From Spirochaetaceae bacterium UBA1306 (GTDB lineage Bacteria; Spirochaetota; Spirochaetia; Treponematales; Rectinemataceae): a DNA stretch of 55,579 nucleotides. Position numbers and translations under genes: made by a program. Shown here one piece after another: positions 26,024 to 35,213 of the stretch. Every line of letters begins with the position of its first letter. Position 1 is the first letter of the stretch. The stretch spans positions 1-55,579 of the forward strand of contig DBTW01000098.1 of the NCBI GenBank assembly GCA_002307245.1, written 5' to 3'. The notes beneath the pieces are model-generated. The model was not told the DNA's origin. It ran no database searches and saw only the letters and a list, made by a program, of their open reading frames with translations.

Positions 26024-27350
26024 ATCCCTTGAACCGATTCTCGTCCAGCTTCTTCCGCCTCTCGGCCACCTCGCGTACCTTGCGATCGAACTCGGGGTAC
26101 TTGGAGCGGAGTACCTCGAAGTCCCCCTTGGCCAGGCGGTAGCCTGTGCTGTACGAGGTCGAGACTATGCTCGCGTTCCTGTGCTGATTGTCGATGAGGG
26201 CCGTCTCCCCGAAGGGCGAGCCTGCGCCGAGCCTCGCGACCTCGTTGCCGCCGATGAGCACTCGGACCTCCCCGCTCGTGAGGAAGTACATGCAATCCGC
26301 GTACTCGCCCTGCCTGATGATGTACTCTTCGGGGAGGAAGACCCTCGGCCGGAGGAGCTGCACCGACTCGCGGATGAAGATCTCGTCGGCGCCGCGGAAG
26401 ATGTCCACCCGGTCGAGCACGTCGCGGTTCAGGAACATGAGGATTTCCTGGCTGAGGCCGTGAGGTATGTCGTCGAGGATGCTCGCCGTATCGACGCCGC
26501 GCTGCTTGGCCCAGAGGTAGGAATAGTAATCCCTGACGCGCTCCTGCATCTCGGGAGGAATGCGCTGGGCGCGAAGGTAGGCGTTCACCTCTTCGAGGCG
26601 GCGCTGGTAGGCGCTCCGGGCCACGTCGAGGTTGGACACGAGGCTGGCGACGTTGGCTATCATGTACGAGTACATGCCGACGCCGAAGACCTGGACGATG
26701 ATCGTGTAGATAATCTGTACGTTACTGTCGTGGTTCGGGCAGTAATCGCCGTAGCCTATCGTGGCTATCGTCGTGGTGACCCAATAGAGGCTGCGCAGGT
26801 ATTGGTCGAAATGTGGCCTCGCCGCCTCGGAGGCCCCGATAAGGACCCAGCCCAGGGCCATGATGTGCAAGGCCGCGACGAGCCAATAACCGAAGATGAT
26901 GAGGCGCCGGATTGCCGGCAGTATGTCGATGGTCTCCTGCAGCTCCTTGAAGATGCGCCCCGCCTTGAAGAGCTTCACCAAGGTGAGGGACTGCAGGAGC
27001 AGATAGCCCATGAAAGCGTGGGGATCGGTCGGGATACCGCCGAAGGCCGCGATGAGGATGAGCTCGAAGGGGAAGGCCGCGATGAAGTCGACGACGAACC
27101 AGCTTCCCAGGTAATTCGCCGCGATTTCGCGGAAGGTATTAAGCCGGATGTGCCCGAGCTTGACCTTCGTGAGGAAGTTGATCCCGATATCCGCTAGGAA
27201 CAGGAAATTCAGGGCGTAATAGAACACGTCGCCCGTGAAGGTCCGGAAGATGACCCGATAGGTGATGATGAAGAGGAAGGCCAGGATCGAGCAGAGGATG
27301 AGGACGTTCCAGAGAATTCTAAGGGGATGGTTGTGCGGTATCGGGCGCAT
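26022..27350 (-). CDS. SthK-like cyclic-nucleotide-gated potassium channel
   Basis: Tetrameric six-helix K+ channel opened by cyclic nucleotide at a cytoplasmic domain. Helices S1-S4 cover about 10-135 (S4-like LVKLFKAGRIFKEL with K126, K129, R132 and K135), the pore has the K+ filter TIGYGD (197-202), and S6 ends near 232. A C-linker (A'-F' helices, about 240-320) with the IPPEMQERVRDYY motif leads to the cNMP domain (325-435). The phosphate cassette FGETALIDNQHRNAS has FGE (380-382) and R391. The 442-residue size and layout match SthK. A cyclase lies in the same window. No Shine-Dalgarno before ATG; GATAAT ends 5 nt upstream. Confidence 0.92.
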   Translation of the reverse strand: MRPIPHNHPLRILWNVLILCSILAFLFIITYRVIFRTFTGDVFYYALNFLFLADIGINFLTKVKLGHIRLNTFREIAANYLGSWFVVDFIAAFPFELILIAAFGGIPTDPHAFMGYLLLQSLTLVKLFKAGRIFKELQETIDILPAIRRLIIFGYWLVAALHIMALGWVLIGASEAARPHFDQYLRSLYWVTTTIATIGYGDYCPNHDSNVQIIYTIIVQVFGVGMYSYMIANVASLVSNLDVARSAYQRRLEEVNAYLRAQRIPPEMQERVRDYYSYLWAKQRGVDTASILDDIPHGLSQEILMFLNRDVLDRVDIFRGADEIFIRESVQLLRPRVFLPEEYIIRQGEYADCMYFLTSGEVRVLIGGNEVARLGAGSPFGETALIDNQHRNASIVSTSYSTGYRLAKGDFEVLRSKYPEFDRKVREVAERRKKLDENRFKG

Positions 27351-27355
27351 ACAGG

Positions 27356-27385
27356 ATTATCGGATGCGCCCGGCCGATAGTGTAA
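27356..27385 (-). promoter_or_regulatory. Promoter of the channel gene
   Basis: Minus-strand TTACAC (plus 27380-27385), 18 nt and GATAAT (27356-27361). Predicted +1 coincides with the first base of the ATG, so the mRNA would be leaderless. It lies in the 42-nt gap after the M20 gene. Confidence 0.5.
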
Positions 27386-27392
27386 TACGGAT

Positions 27393-29012
27393 TTACCGCA
27401 GCAGCGCCCGGGCGAATTCCGAGATGATGCCCGGGAGTTCGCCGAAGGCGTAGGGCGCGTAGACCCTCTCGAGCCTCTTGTGGGCATCCCTCCCCCAAGG
27501 CCCGACATTGGCGATGGGCAGGCGCAGGGCCTGGCCCTCCCCTTCCCCATCGGCGCCGGGAACCGGGGCCAAGGGAGATTGGCTCGCCGCGTAGGCTTCG
27601 TCCGCCGCCCCGCAGGCGGGGTTGAGGAAGCTCATGTCGGAGATTCCCATGAAGAAGGGCCTCAGGGTTAAGGACTGGCCGAGGCGCCGCGCGACCAGGG
27701 CGGCGGTCTCGGAGATCCGCTCGGCGAAGAGGGCATGCTCTGGCGAGCCATCCAGCTCGGCGACGGGATAGAAGGGCGGGGCTATGCCGACCACGGCGGC
27801 CGGGCCCTCGACGCCGGCTATCGCGGCCAGGGCCGCGGCGGCCTCGCCGCAAGCGACGGCGGGGTCCTCTCCCGAGGCCCGGGCTGCGTCTACCGCGCGA
27901 TCAGCGGCCTCGGCGCCGGCCGCGCGCGCGAGGGATAGCAGTTCGTCGAACAGCAGGACGCGCCCGGCTTGCGGTACCGCCGCAGGCAGCCCGGCCTCGG
28001 CGGCCTTCCTCGCGAAGTCGGCGATCCCCTCGCGCAGGGCCTCGTCGGCGAACCGCGCGACGGAGTCTAGGGTCTCCCGGGAGCCGCGCGAGGTCGAGAG
28101 GGCGTTGAGCGCGCAGAGGATCGAGGCCGGGGTCGACACGTCGTAGCCCTTGCGCAAGTCCCGGTAGTAGAGCATGGCGAGGGGCGGGACGCCCGCTTCC
28201 GTCGCCGCGCATTCGGCCAGCAGCGCGAAGCGCGCCGCGGCGAGGGTCGCGGGAAAGCCTTCGAAGGCTTCGCTCGCGTGGGTCAGCCTCCCGAGGAAGA
28301 GCGCGAAGGGCAGGACCTTGCCGACGGAGCCCATGAAGACCGACCGCCCTTCGGCGCCGTCGCCCGTGTCCCCGTGCGAGTCAAGGTTCAGGGCACCCGC
28401 GGGCCGCAGTCCCCATTCCGCGAAAAGGCGGGGGAGGAAGCGCGCGGCGGCCCTCATGCCCGCCGAGTAGACTTCCTCGTCGGGCTCGGTAAGGAAGACG
28501 AGGTTGCCGACGCGCCCCTCGTCGGCGATGAAGTCTTCCAGGGCGGCGAGGCCAGCGGCAAGGCCGGACTTCATGTCCAGGACACCGCGTCCGGCCAGGA
28601 AGTCGCCGGACTCCAGGTCGCTCAGGGCGAGTTCGTCCGTCTTCGCGGCGCGCAGCTCCTCGACGAGCAGGGGAGTCAGGGCCTCGGGATCGAAGGCGCT
28701 GCCCGCCAAGGGACCGTAGGCCGAGATCTCGACGACGTCGTAATGGCCTGACAATACGACCGCCCGGTCGCCCGAGCCCCGAGCGAGGGCGACTAGGCAG
28801 GAGCGGCCCGCCGCGTCGCCGGGCAGGGGCTCGAGGCGCAGCTGATCGGGGCGCTCGCGGAAGTAAGGCCACTCGAGTAGCAGCTCGCGCAGGGACTCGG
28901 GGAAGCTGCGCTCCCCCTCGCTGCCGTCGACGCTCGGCATGGCCACGATCCTCAGGCAAAGCTCCCTCGCCCGCTCGAACGAAGGTCCGCGCCTCATTTC
29001 ATTTGCGCTCAT
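27393..29012 (-). CDS. M20-family metallopeptidase, RocB-like
   Basis: Zinc hydrolase of the M20 group, closest in layout to the RocB arginine-utilisation branch (about 540 residues). Metal ligands: SGHYDVVE, GVLDMKSG, TEPDEEV with the catalytic Glu, and later LDSHGDTG. The long insert after the ligands is typical of RocB rather than of dipeptidases. ATG 29012 has GGGAGG 7 nt upstream and overlaps the amidohydrolase stop; the TTG at 29018 is less likely. Substrate probably an N-acyl or peptide amide; cotranscribed downstream of the amidohydrolase and LIV transporter. Confidence 0.85.
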   Translation of the reverse strand: MSANEMRRGPSFERARELCLRIVAMPSVDGSEGERSFPESLRELLLEWPYFRERPDQLRLEPLPGDAAGRSCLVALARGSGDRAVVLSGHYDVVEISAYGPLAGSAFDPEALTPLLVEELRAAKTDELALSDLESGDFLAGRGVLDMKSGLAAGLAALEDFIADEGRVGNLVFLTEPDEEVYSAGMRAAARFLPRLFAEWGLRPAGALNLDSHGDTGDGAEGRSVFMGSVGKVLPFALFLGRLTHASEAFEGFPATLAAARFALLAECAATEAGVPPLAMLYYRDLRKGYDVSTPASILCALNALSTSRGSRETLDSVARFADEALREGIADFARKAAEAGLPAAVPQAGRVLLFDELLSLARAAGAEAADRAVDAARASGEDPAVACGEAAAALAAIAGVEGPAAVVGIAPPFYPVAELDGSPEHALFAERISETAALVARRLGQSLTLRPFFMGISDMSFLNPACGAADEAYAASQSPLAPVPGADGEGEGQALRLPIANVGPWGRDAHKRLERVYAPYAFGELPGIISEFARALLR

Positions 29013-30573
29013 AGACAAGCCTCCCCGAGACGTAAGTGCGAATAACGCGCGCCGCGCGGAGCTCGTCCTCCGGCGCGGCCATGATATCGCGGTCCAGGAT
29101 CACGAAGTCGGCCAGCTTGCCGGCCTCGAGACTCCCCTTGATCCCTTCCTCGAAGTTGGCCTTGGCCGCCCAAGAGGTCATGGCGCGGAGGGCCTCGTCT
29201 CGGGTGAGGGCCTCGTCGACCTGGAAGCCGCCCTCGGGCTCGCCCGCGTCGTCCTTGCGGAAGACCGCCGCGTAAAAGCCCCGAAGGGGATCGACTCCCT
29301 CGATCGGGAAATCGCTGCCGTTGGCGATCCAGCCGTTCTGCAGCATCAGCTTCCGATAGGAGAAGGCGTAGGAAAGCCGGGGCCCGAGCCGTTCCTTCGC
29401 CCAGCGCATGTCGGAGGTGGCGTGTGTCGTCTGGATCGAGGGAATCACGGAGAGCTCGCCGAAGCGCGGAATATCCGAGGGATGGACGGTCTGCGCGTGC
29501 TCGATCCTCCATCGCAGGTCGTTCCCCGGGGCGAGGAATCGCGAATAGAGCTCGAGGGTCTCCCTGGCGCTCGCGTCGCCGATGCAGTGCGTGTTCACCT
29601 GGAAGCCCGCCTCGTAGGCGGCCTCGCAGGAATCGGCCATTTTGCGCGGCGAGTCGACGCGGATGCCCTTGTTCCCGGGCTCGTCGGAATAGGGCTCGAG
29701 GAGGAGGGCGCCGCGGGAGCCCAGGGCCCCGTCGGCGATGAGCTTCAGCGAGCGCATGCTAAAGCGGTCGGTAACGCGCGGCCCACCGGCGACGAGGCTC
29801 CGCATGTCGGTATCGGTGGGCATGAGCATGGCGTAGACCCGGATCGAGAGCTCGCCGGAGGCCTGGAGCCCGCAGATCAGGTCCGCCTCCTCCCGGGCGA
29901 TGCCCGCCTCCGAGACGCTCGTCAGGCCGACGGCGAAGCAGTCGGCCTGGGCGCGCTTGAGGGCGGCGACGCGCTCCTCCCGCGTGCGCGGAGGCATGAA
30001 GGACAGGACCCTATCGGCGGCCGCGTCGAGGAGGAGGCCGGTCGGCTCGCCTTCCGCGAGCTCGATCTCCCCGCCCTCGATGCGGGTGGACGCGTCGATT
30101 CCCGCGAGGGCGAGAGCGGCCGAATTGACTACCGCAGCGTGGCCGTCGACCCTGGTCGCTATGACAGGCTTGCCCGGGAAGAGCGCGTCGAGGGCGAGCT
30201 TCGAAGGGAACCCCTTGCATGCCCAGAGGTTCTGGTCCCAACCCCGGCCCTCCACCCAAGGCCGCCTCAAGCGCTCGTCGTGGGCGCCAAGGCGCCCGAC
30301 TGCCTCGCTCCAGCAGGAGCAATTGAAGAGGTCGGCCTTTATCCCGAGGAGGCCGCGGCTGAGGAAATGGCTATGGGGATCGATAAAGCCCGGATAGACG
30401 GGCCGTCCCCCGGCGTCGATGTATTCCCTCGCCTCGAAGGAGGCCGAGATCTCCGCCTCCGCGCCGACGGCGACGACACGCCCCGATTCGATCGCCATGG
30501 CCTCGGCGAGCTTGAATGAGTCGTCGACCGCGTAAAGCTTCGCGTTCCCGAGTATCGTGTCTACCTTGCGCAT
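28999..30573 (-). CDS. Amidohydrolase (YtcJ-like)
   Basis: Full-length amidohydrolase-3 protein, 524 residues. N-terminal beta-sandwich (1-65), metal motif PGFIDPHSHF (about 62-71), carboxylated-lysine region MRSLKLIADGALGSRG, then HCIGD and EHAQTV histidines and NGSDFPIEG aspartate. C-terminal sandwich ends with VYERK. GGAGA lies 9 nt before ATG. It is 49 nt downstream of livF on the same strand, so it is likely part of the transporter operon and may act on the imported compound. Specific substrate not known. Confidence 0.88.
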   Translation of the reverse strand: MRKVDTILGNAKLYAVDDSFKLAEAMAIESGRVVAVGAEAEISASFEAREYIDAGGRPVYPGFIDPHSHFLSRGLLGIKADLFNCSCWSEAVGRLGAHDERLRRPWVEGRGWDQNLWACKGFPSKLALDALFPGKPVIATRVDGHAAVVNSAALALAGIDASTRIEGGEIELAEGEPTGLLLDAAADRVLSFMPPRTREERVAALKRAQADCFAVGLTSVSEAGIAREEADLICGLQASGELSIRVYAMLMPTDTDMRSLVAGGPRVTDRFSMRSLKLIADGALGSRGALLLEPYSDEPGNKGIRVDSPRKMADSCEAAYEAGFQVNTHCIGDASARETLELYSRFLAPGNDLRWRIEHAQTVHPSDIPRFGELSVIPSIQTTHATSDMRWAKERLGPRLSYAFSYRKLMLQNGWIANGSDFPIEGVDPLRGFYAAVFRKDDAGEPEGGFQVDEALTRDEALRAMTSWAAKANFEEGIKGSLEAGKLADFVILDRDIMAAPEDELRAARVIRTYVSGRLVYERK

Positions 30574-30622
30574 GGTGCATGTTCTCCGCTGCCTAAGACT
30601 CGATTGCTTTCAAAGAGCTTTT

Positions 30623-31354
30623 TCAGGCTCCGACGCCGAGATAGCTCTCGCGGACCCTCGGGTCGGCGAGCAGTTCCTCGCCCTTGCCCTCGAGGCGCAT
30701 CGCGCCCGACTCGAGGACGTAGGCGCGGTCGCAGAGCTCGAGGGCCATCGTGGCGTTCTGCTCCACCAGGAGTATCGCCAAGCCCGACTCGTCGTTGAGC
30801 GCGGCTATCGTATCGAAGAGCAGGTCGACGATGAGGGGCGCGAGCCCGAGCGAAGGCTCGTCGAGGAGGAGTATCCTCGGGCCCGACATCAGGGCCCGGC
30901 CGATGGCGAGCATCTGCTGCTCCCCGCCCGAAAGCGTGCCGCCTTGCTGGCCCTTGCGGGCCGCGAGGACGGGGAACAGCCCGTAGACCCGCTCCAGCGC
31001 GGCCCGCACGGCCGAGCGGTCGGGGCAGGCGTAGGCGCCGAGGGCGAGGTTCTCCTGGACGCTGAGCGAGGCGAAGATCCTGCGCCCCTCGGGTACGAGC
31101 GTGACGCCCCGGCGCACCGCTTGGTAAGACTGCCGCGGCAGGCTCGAACCCTCGAAGGACAGTTCCCCCGACTCTGGACGCAGCACCCCGGCGATGGCCT
31201 TGAGCAGGGTCGACTTGCCCGCCCCGTTGGCGCCGATCACCGCGACGATCTCGCGCCGGTCCACGCGGAGGCTCACGGAGTGCAGGGCGCGGATTCCGCC
31301 ATAGGCGACGTCCAGCCCCGAGACCTTAAGAAATTCGCCTTCGCCTTCGCTCAT
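30623..31354 (-). CDS. livF: LIV-type ABC transporter ATP-binding protein (LivF)
   Basis: Second ATPase of a branched-chain-amino-acid-type importer. Walker A GANGAGKST, signature LSGGEQQ, Walker B LLLDEPSLGL, and LivF-type end SYLGVGA. About 243 residues from ATG 31354, which has GAGG 9 nt upstream and overlaps livG by 29 nt; the 31375 start is less likely. Last transporter gene; substrate may be other than Leu/Ile/Val. Confidence 0.93.
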   Translation of the reverse strand: MSEGEGEFLKVSGLDVAYGGIRALHSVSLRVDRREIVAVIGANGAGKSTLLKAIAGVLRPESGELSFEGSSLPRQSYQAVRRGVTLVPEGRRIFASLSVQENLALGAYACPDRSAVRAALERVYGLFPVLAARKGQQGGTLSGGEQQMLAIGRALMSGPRILLLDEPSLGLAPLIVDLLFDTIAALNDESGLAILLVEQNATMALELCDRAYVLESGAMRLEGKGEELLADPRVRESYLGVGA

Positions 31355-32138
31355 TCGCCGACCTCTTCGCCCCAAGGTACGCGCCGATGACGCGCTGATC
31401 GGCCTGGACTTCGCGGGGCGACCCCGAAGCCAGTATCTCGCCTAGGTTGAGCACGTAGATGAGCGAATCGGCGCAGAGCTCCATGACCACGTTCATATGG
31501 TGCTCGATGAGGATCATGCCGTAGCTCGACTCCTCGTGGATCCGGCGGATCAACTCGACGAGGGAGCCGCATTCGTCCTCGTTCATGCCGGCGGCAGGCT
31601 CGTCGAGGAGCAGGAGCTCCGGGCCCGTCGCCATGGCGCGGGCGAGCTCGAGCCTCCGCTGGAGGCCGTAGGGCAGGCTGCCAGCGCGCTCCTTGGCGTA
31701 ACGCGTCAGGTCCACCAGCTCGAGGAGGCTTAAGGCCCGTTCGCGCACCTCGGCCTCGGCCCGCCACGCCCGGCGGGTCCGCACGAAGGACTCGGCGAAG
31801 GAGTAGAGGGGCTTGCCGTGGATCCCCAGCGCCACGTTCTCGAAGGCGGTCATCTGCGGGAACAGCCTGATGTTCTGGAAGGTCCTGCTGATCCCGATGC
31901 GCGAAAGGACGTCGGGCCTGAGCCCCACGATGGACTTCCCCTTGAAGAGGATGTCCCCCTCGGTGGGCCTCACCGATCCCGAGATCAGGTTGAGCACCGT
32001 GCTCTTGCCCGCGCCGTTGGGGCCTATGAGCCCGACGAGCTCGCCCTTGCGCAGCTCGAGGCTCACCCCGTGGACGGCGCGCACGCCGCCGAAGCTGATG
32101 GATACGTTCCGCAGGGACAGGAGCGGCGCGTCGCTCAT
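31326..32138 (-). CDS. livG: LIV-type ABC transporter ATP-binding protein (LivG)
   Basis: First ATPase. Walker A GPNGAGKST, the LivG-typical FQNIRLFPQMTAFENV Q-loop region and LLLDEPAAGMN Walker B. Its signature reads LPYGLQRRLELARA, as in LivG. 270 residues. The start overlaps the livM stop (ATGA). The C-terminus is long and Arg-rich (KRSANERRRRRIS), overlapping livF. Confidence 0.95.
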   Translation of the reverse strand: MSDAPLLSLRNVSISFGGVRAVHGVSLELRKGELVGLIGPNGAGKSTVLNLISGSVRPTEGDILFKGKSIVGLRPDVLSRIGISRTFQNIRLFPQMTAFENVALGIHGKPLYSFAESFVRTRRAWRAEAEVRERALSLLELVDLTRYAKERAGSLPYGLQRRLELARAMATGPELLLLDEPAAGMNEDECGSLVELIRRIHEESSYGMILIEHHMNVVMELCADSLIYVLNLGEILASGSPREVQADQRVIGAYLGAKRSANERRRRRIS

Positions 32139-33055
32139 GGCGTCCCCTCGACCGGCCCTTGGGGCCCGCGCGGGGGCCGCGGCTTACCGAGGCGGGAGGC
32201 GACTGCGGCGGTAGCTCGCCTCCAGCCGGGTCCGAAGTCCAGCTCCCTATATCCCAGGAGCCCCTGCGGCCTGAAGACCATCATGACGACGAAGAGCAGG
32301 CCGTAGATCACGAGGCGCCAGGCCAGCAGGAATCGCAGGAGCTCCGGCAGGGCGACCGTGACGAAGGCGATGATCACGGGCCCGATTATCGATTGCATCC
32401 CGCCGAACACGACCGCGGCCAGGAGGTCCGATGACTTCGAGATGCCGAACATCGAGGGGGACAGGTAGGCCATGTAGAAGGCGTAGAGGGCGCCGGCCAC
32501 TCCCGCGTAGAAGGCGCTGATGAAGAGCGCCATCAGCTTGGTGCGCAGGAGGTCGACGCCCATCATCTGCGCGGCGGTCTCGTCGTCGTAGACCGCGACG
32601 CAGTTCTTGCCGTGCTGCGAACGCACGAAGGACTGCGCGCCGGCGAAGGCCAGGAGCGCGACGGCGAGCGCGATGGGCAGGTTGGTCTTCTGGGGGATGC
32701 CCATGAGCCCGTAGGCTCCGCCGATGACGGGATAGGTCGTATTGAGCAACAGGCGCACGGCCTCGGCGAAGCCCAGGGTGGCTATCGCGAAATAGTCTCC
32801 CCTCAGCTTCCCCCTGAAGGCCGGGTAGCCGATGATGTAGCTCGACAGCCCAGCGGCCACCCCACCGAGGGGCAGCGCCAGGGCGAAGGGGACATGGAGC
32901 CGTATGTAGATGATCGCCGCGGCGTAGCCCCCCACGGCCATGAAGCCCGCGTGCCCTATGGAGAAGAGCCCCGTGTAGCCGGTGAGCACCGACAGGCCCA
33001 GGACGACGACGATGTTGATGCAGCCAAGGATCAAGATGCTGGTCAGGTAACCCAT
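32135..33055 (-). CDS. livM: LIV-type ABC transporter permease (LivM)
   Basis: Membrane subunit with about nine helices. LivM markers: GLSVLTGYTGLFSIGHAGFMAVG in the N-terminal third, DDETAAQMMGVDLLRTKLMAL in the middle and GMQSIIGPVIIAF near the end. 306 residues. GGAGGG precedes ATG by 6 nt. The C-terminal tail after the last helix (about 265-306) is Arg/Pro-rich and longer than usual. Confidence 0.94.
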   Translation of the reverse strand: MGYLTSILILGCINIVVVLGLSVLTGYTGLFSIGHAGFMAVGGYAAAIIYIRLHVPFALALPLGGVAAGLSSYIIGYPAFRGKLRGDYFAIATLGFAEAVRLLLNTTYPVIGGAYGLMGIPQKTNLPIALAVALLAFAGAQSFVRSQHGKNCVAVYDDETAAQMMGVDLLRTKLMALFISAFYAGVAGALYAFYMAYLSPSMFGISKSSDLLAAVVFGGMQSIIGPVIIAFVTVALPELLRFLLAWRLVIYGLLFVVMMVFRPQGLLGYRELDFGPGWRRATAAVASRLGKPRPPRGPQGPVEGTP

Positions 33056-33068
33056 GCGCTCCCTCCGG

Positions 33069-33944
33069 CTACAGCTTATCCACGGTCTTGGCGCCCATGA
33101 TCCCGTTGGGGAAGAAGAGCAGGACGAGGACCAGGATGGTGAAGGATATGAGGTCGCGGTACACGGAGGATATGTAGGCGGACACGAAGGTCTCGATCAC
33201 GCCCAAGAGTAGGCTGCCGACCACGGCCCCGGGCAGGCTGCCGATGCCGCCGATGATGCTCGCGATCATCGCCTTCGTCGTGACCAGGCCCAGGTAGGGA
33301 TAGACCGCGTACTTGGCGCCGAAGAACACGCCCGCGATGGCCGACAGCACCCCCGACACGCCGAAGACGATGATGGCGACGCTATTGTTGTTGATGCCCA
33401 TGAGGCCGGCGGTCACCGTGTCGATGGCGCTCGCGCGGATGCCGAGGCCTATCCGCGTCTTCCCCAGGAGCAGCCAGAGCGCGCTCAAGGAGACGAAGGA
33501 GAAGACTATCGCGAAGAGGTCCATGCGGCCGATGTACACGCCGCCCAGCTCGACCGAGGCGCTGCTGATCTCCGGGAATTTGCGGAAGGATCCGCCGAAG
33601 GCCAGGTTGACGATATTCACTATGGCCATGCTCGCGCCCATCGCGGATATCATCATGAAGAGCCTGGGCGCCTGGCGCACGCGGAGCGGACGGTAGGCGC
33701 CGACCTCCACGGAGACGGCCACCCCGGCCGTTACGAGCATCGCGAGGCCGATCGCGACGGGAAGGGGCAGCCCGAAGAGCGTGATGCAGTAATAGGCCGC
33801 GAAGGCCCCGACGACCATGAAGGCGTCGAAGGCCCAATTCGTGAAGTTATAGACGCTGTAGACGAGCGCGTAGCCTACGGCGAGGAGCGCGTACACGGCG
33901 CCGATCGAAAGGCCGTTTACGAGCTGCTGCATGAACAGGATCAC
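33069..33944 (-). CDS. livH: LIV-type ABC transporter permease (LivH)
   Basis: Membrane partner of LivM. LivH markers: QQLVNGLSIGAVYALLAVGYALVYS at the N-terminus, RQAPRLFMMISAMGASM in the middle, and TKAMIASIIGGIGSLPGAVVGSLLLGV near the C-terminus. 291 residues. 13 nt separate it from livM. Confidence 0.95.
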   Translation of the reverse strand: MILFMQQLVNGLSIGAVYALLAVGYALVYSVYNFTNWAFDAFMVVGAFAAYYCITLFGLPLPVAIGLAMLVTAGVAVSVEVGAYRPLRVRQAPRLFMMISAMGASMAIVNIVNLAFGGSFRKFPEISSASVELGGVYIGRMDLFAIVFSFVSLSALWLLLGKTRIGLGIRASAIDTVTAGLMGINNNSVAIIVFGVSGVLSAIAGVFFGAKYAVYPYLGLVTTKAMIASIIGGIGSLPGAVVGSLLLGVIETFVSAYISSVYRDLISFTILVLVLLFFPNGIMGAKTVDKL

Positions 33945-34028
33945 CTTGGGCTCCTCCCCGCTGGGCGCGGCAATATGGACGAGGCGGGCGCGGGAAGGGC
34001 TCGAAGCGCCCCTCCCGCGCGATCGCCG

Positions 34029-35213
34029 CTAGTCCTGGGGAGTATAGGTCTTAACGATCTGCCACTTGCTGTCCTTGATCGTCATGATGACGACGGGCTT
34101 GTTGTGGGGATTATGGGTCGTGGGCTCCATGGTCAGCTTGCTCGTGAAGCCGGGCGCGTCCTTCATGGTCTCGAGGGCATCCCGTACGGCCACGCGGTCG
34201 ACCTTCTTCGTCTTCTCGACCGAGGTCTTGATCGCGTACTCGAGCGCGTAGAGCGCGTCGAGCGCGTAGTAGCCGTAGACGGTCATCTTGGCGTTGTGCG
34301 CCTTCTCGAACTTGGCGTTGTAGTCCTGGAACTCGGGCGACTCGGTCGAGACGCCCGAGGAGAGGTAGGCGCCCTCGAGCTCCTTGCCCGCGATGCCGAG
34401 CAGCTCGTCGGCCACCCAGCCGTCGCCGCCCAGGAACTGCACCTTGAGGCCCAGGGCAGCGGCCTGCTTCGCGATGAGGCCGATGTCGCGGTAAGTCGCC
34501 GTCGGCACGACGAGGAGGTCGAGGCCCGACTTTGCCACCTTGGACACCTGGGCTCGGAACTCGGTATCGTTCGACTGGTAGCCTTCCGTATCGACGACCT
34601 TGCCGCCGAGCTTCTCGAACTGGGCGGTGAAGTACTGCTCTATGCCCTTGGAATAGGCGGCCGTGACGTCCGTGATAAAGGCGGCCTTCCGCTTGCCGAG
34701 CTCCTTGTAGGCGAAATCGGCGAGGGCGTAGCCCTGGTAGGGATCGATGAAGCAGGTGCGGAACATATAGGGCTGCAGCTTGCCGTTCTCGTCGACGGTT
34801 ACGTTGATATTGGAGGCGGTCGTCGTGACGATGGGGGTCTTCGCTGCCTCGGAAATCGGCCCGAGGGGAATCGCCGCGGCAGACCACTCGGGGCCGATCA
34901 CGGCCACGACCTTGTCCTGCTCGATGAGGCGCTTCGTGGCGACGATCGCCTCGGCGGGCTCGGAGCGGGTGTCGTAGGAGATGAGCTGGACCTGGTTGCC
35001 GGCGATTCCGCCCGCGGCATTCAGCTCCTTGATTCGATCCTCGAGAGCCAGCTTGGCAGCTTGGCCGACGTAGGAATCCGCACCCGTAAGCTGGGCGCAG
35101 AAGCCGATCTTGACCGTCTTCGAGCTCCCGCAGGCCGAGAGCATGGCGAGGGCAGCCAAAGCGAGGACTGTCAAGCTTGCGCCCCTGGCGACGCGACCTT
35201 GAATCTTCATCAT
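34029..35213 (-). CDS. LIV-type ABC transporter substrate-binding lipoprotein
   Basis: Periplasmic type-I binding protein (LivJ/LivK-like), anchored as a lipoprotein: signal MMKIQGRVARGA..., hydrophobic core and lipobox LSAC followed by GSS. Core motifs: VKIGFCAQLTGADSYVGQAA near the N-terminus, GPEWSAAAIPLGPI, and the ADAL/YYALDALYALEYAI helix. ATG 35213 (or 35210) has GGAGG 7 nt upstream; the longer reading to 35297 would run into the leader. First gene of the livJHMGF-amidohydrolase-M20 unit. Specificity not clear from sequence. Confidence 0.93.
   Translation of the reverse strand: MMKIQGRVARGASLTVLALAALAMLSACGSSKTVKIGFCAQLTGADSYVGQAAKLALEDRIKELNAAGGIAGNQVQLISYDTRSEPAEAIVATKRLIEQDKVVAVIGPEWSAAAIPLGPISEAAKTPIVTTTASNINVTVDENGKLQPYMFRTCFIDPYQGYALADFAYKELGKRKAAFITDVTAAYSKGIEQYFTAQFEKLGGKVVDTEGYQSNDTEFRAQVSKVAKSGLDLLVVPTATYRDIGLIAKQAAALGLKVQFLGGDGWVADELLGIAGKELEGAYLSSGVSTESPEFQDYNAKFEKAHNAKMTVYGYYALDALYALEYAIKTSVEKTKKVDRVAVRDALETMKDAPGFTSKLTMEPTTHNPHNKPVVIMTIKDSKWQIVKTYTPQD

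Noticed and set aside
28939..30519. 526-codon plus-strand frame opposite the amidohydrolase
   Set aside because: Antisense shadow; the amidohydrolase motifs on the minus strand are clear.
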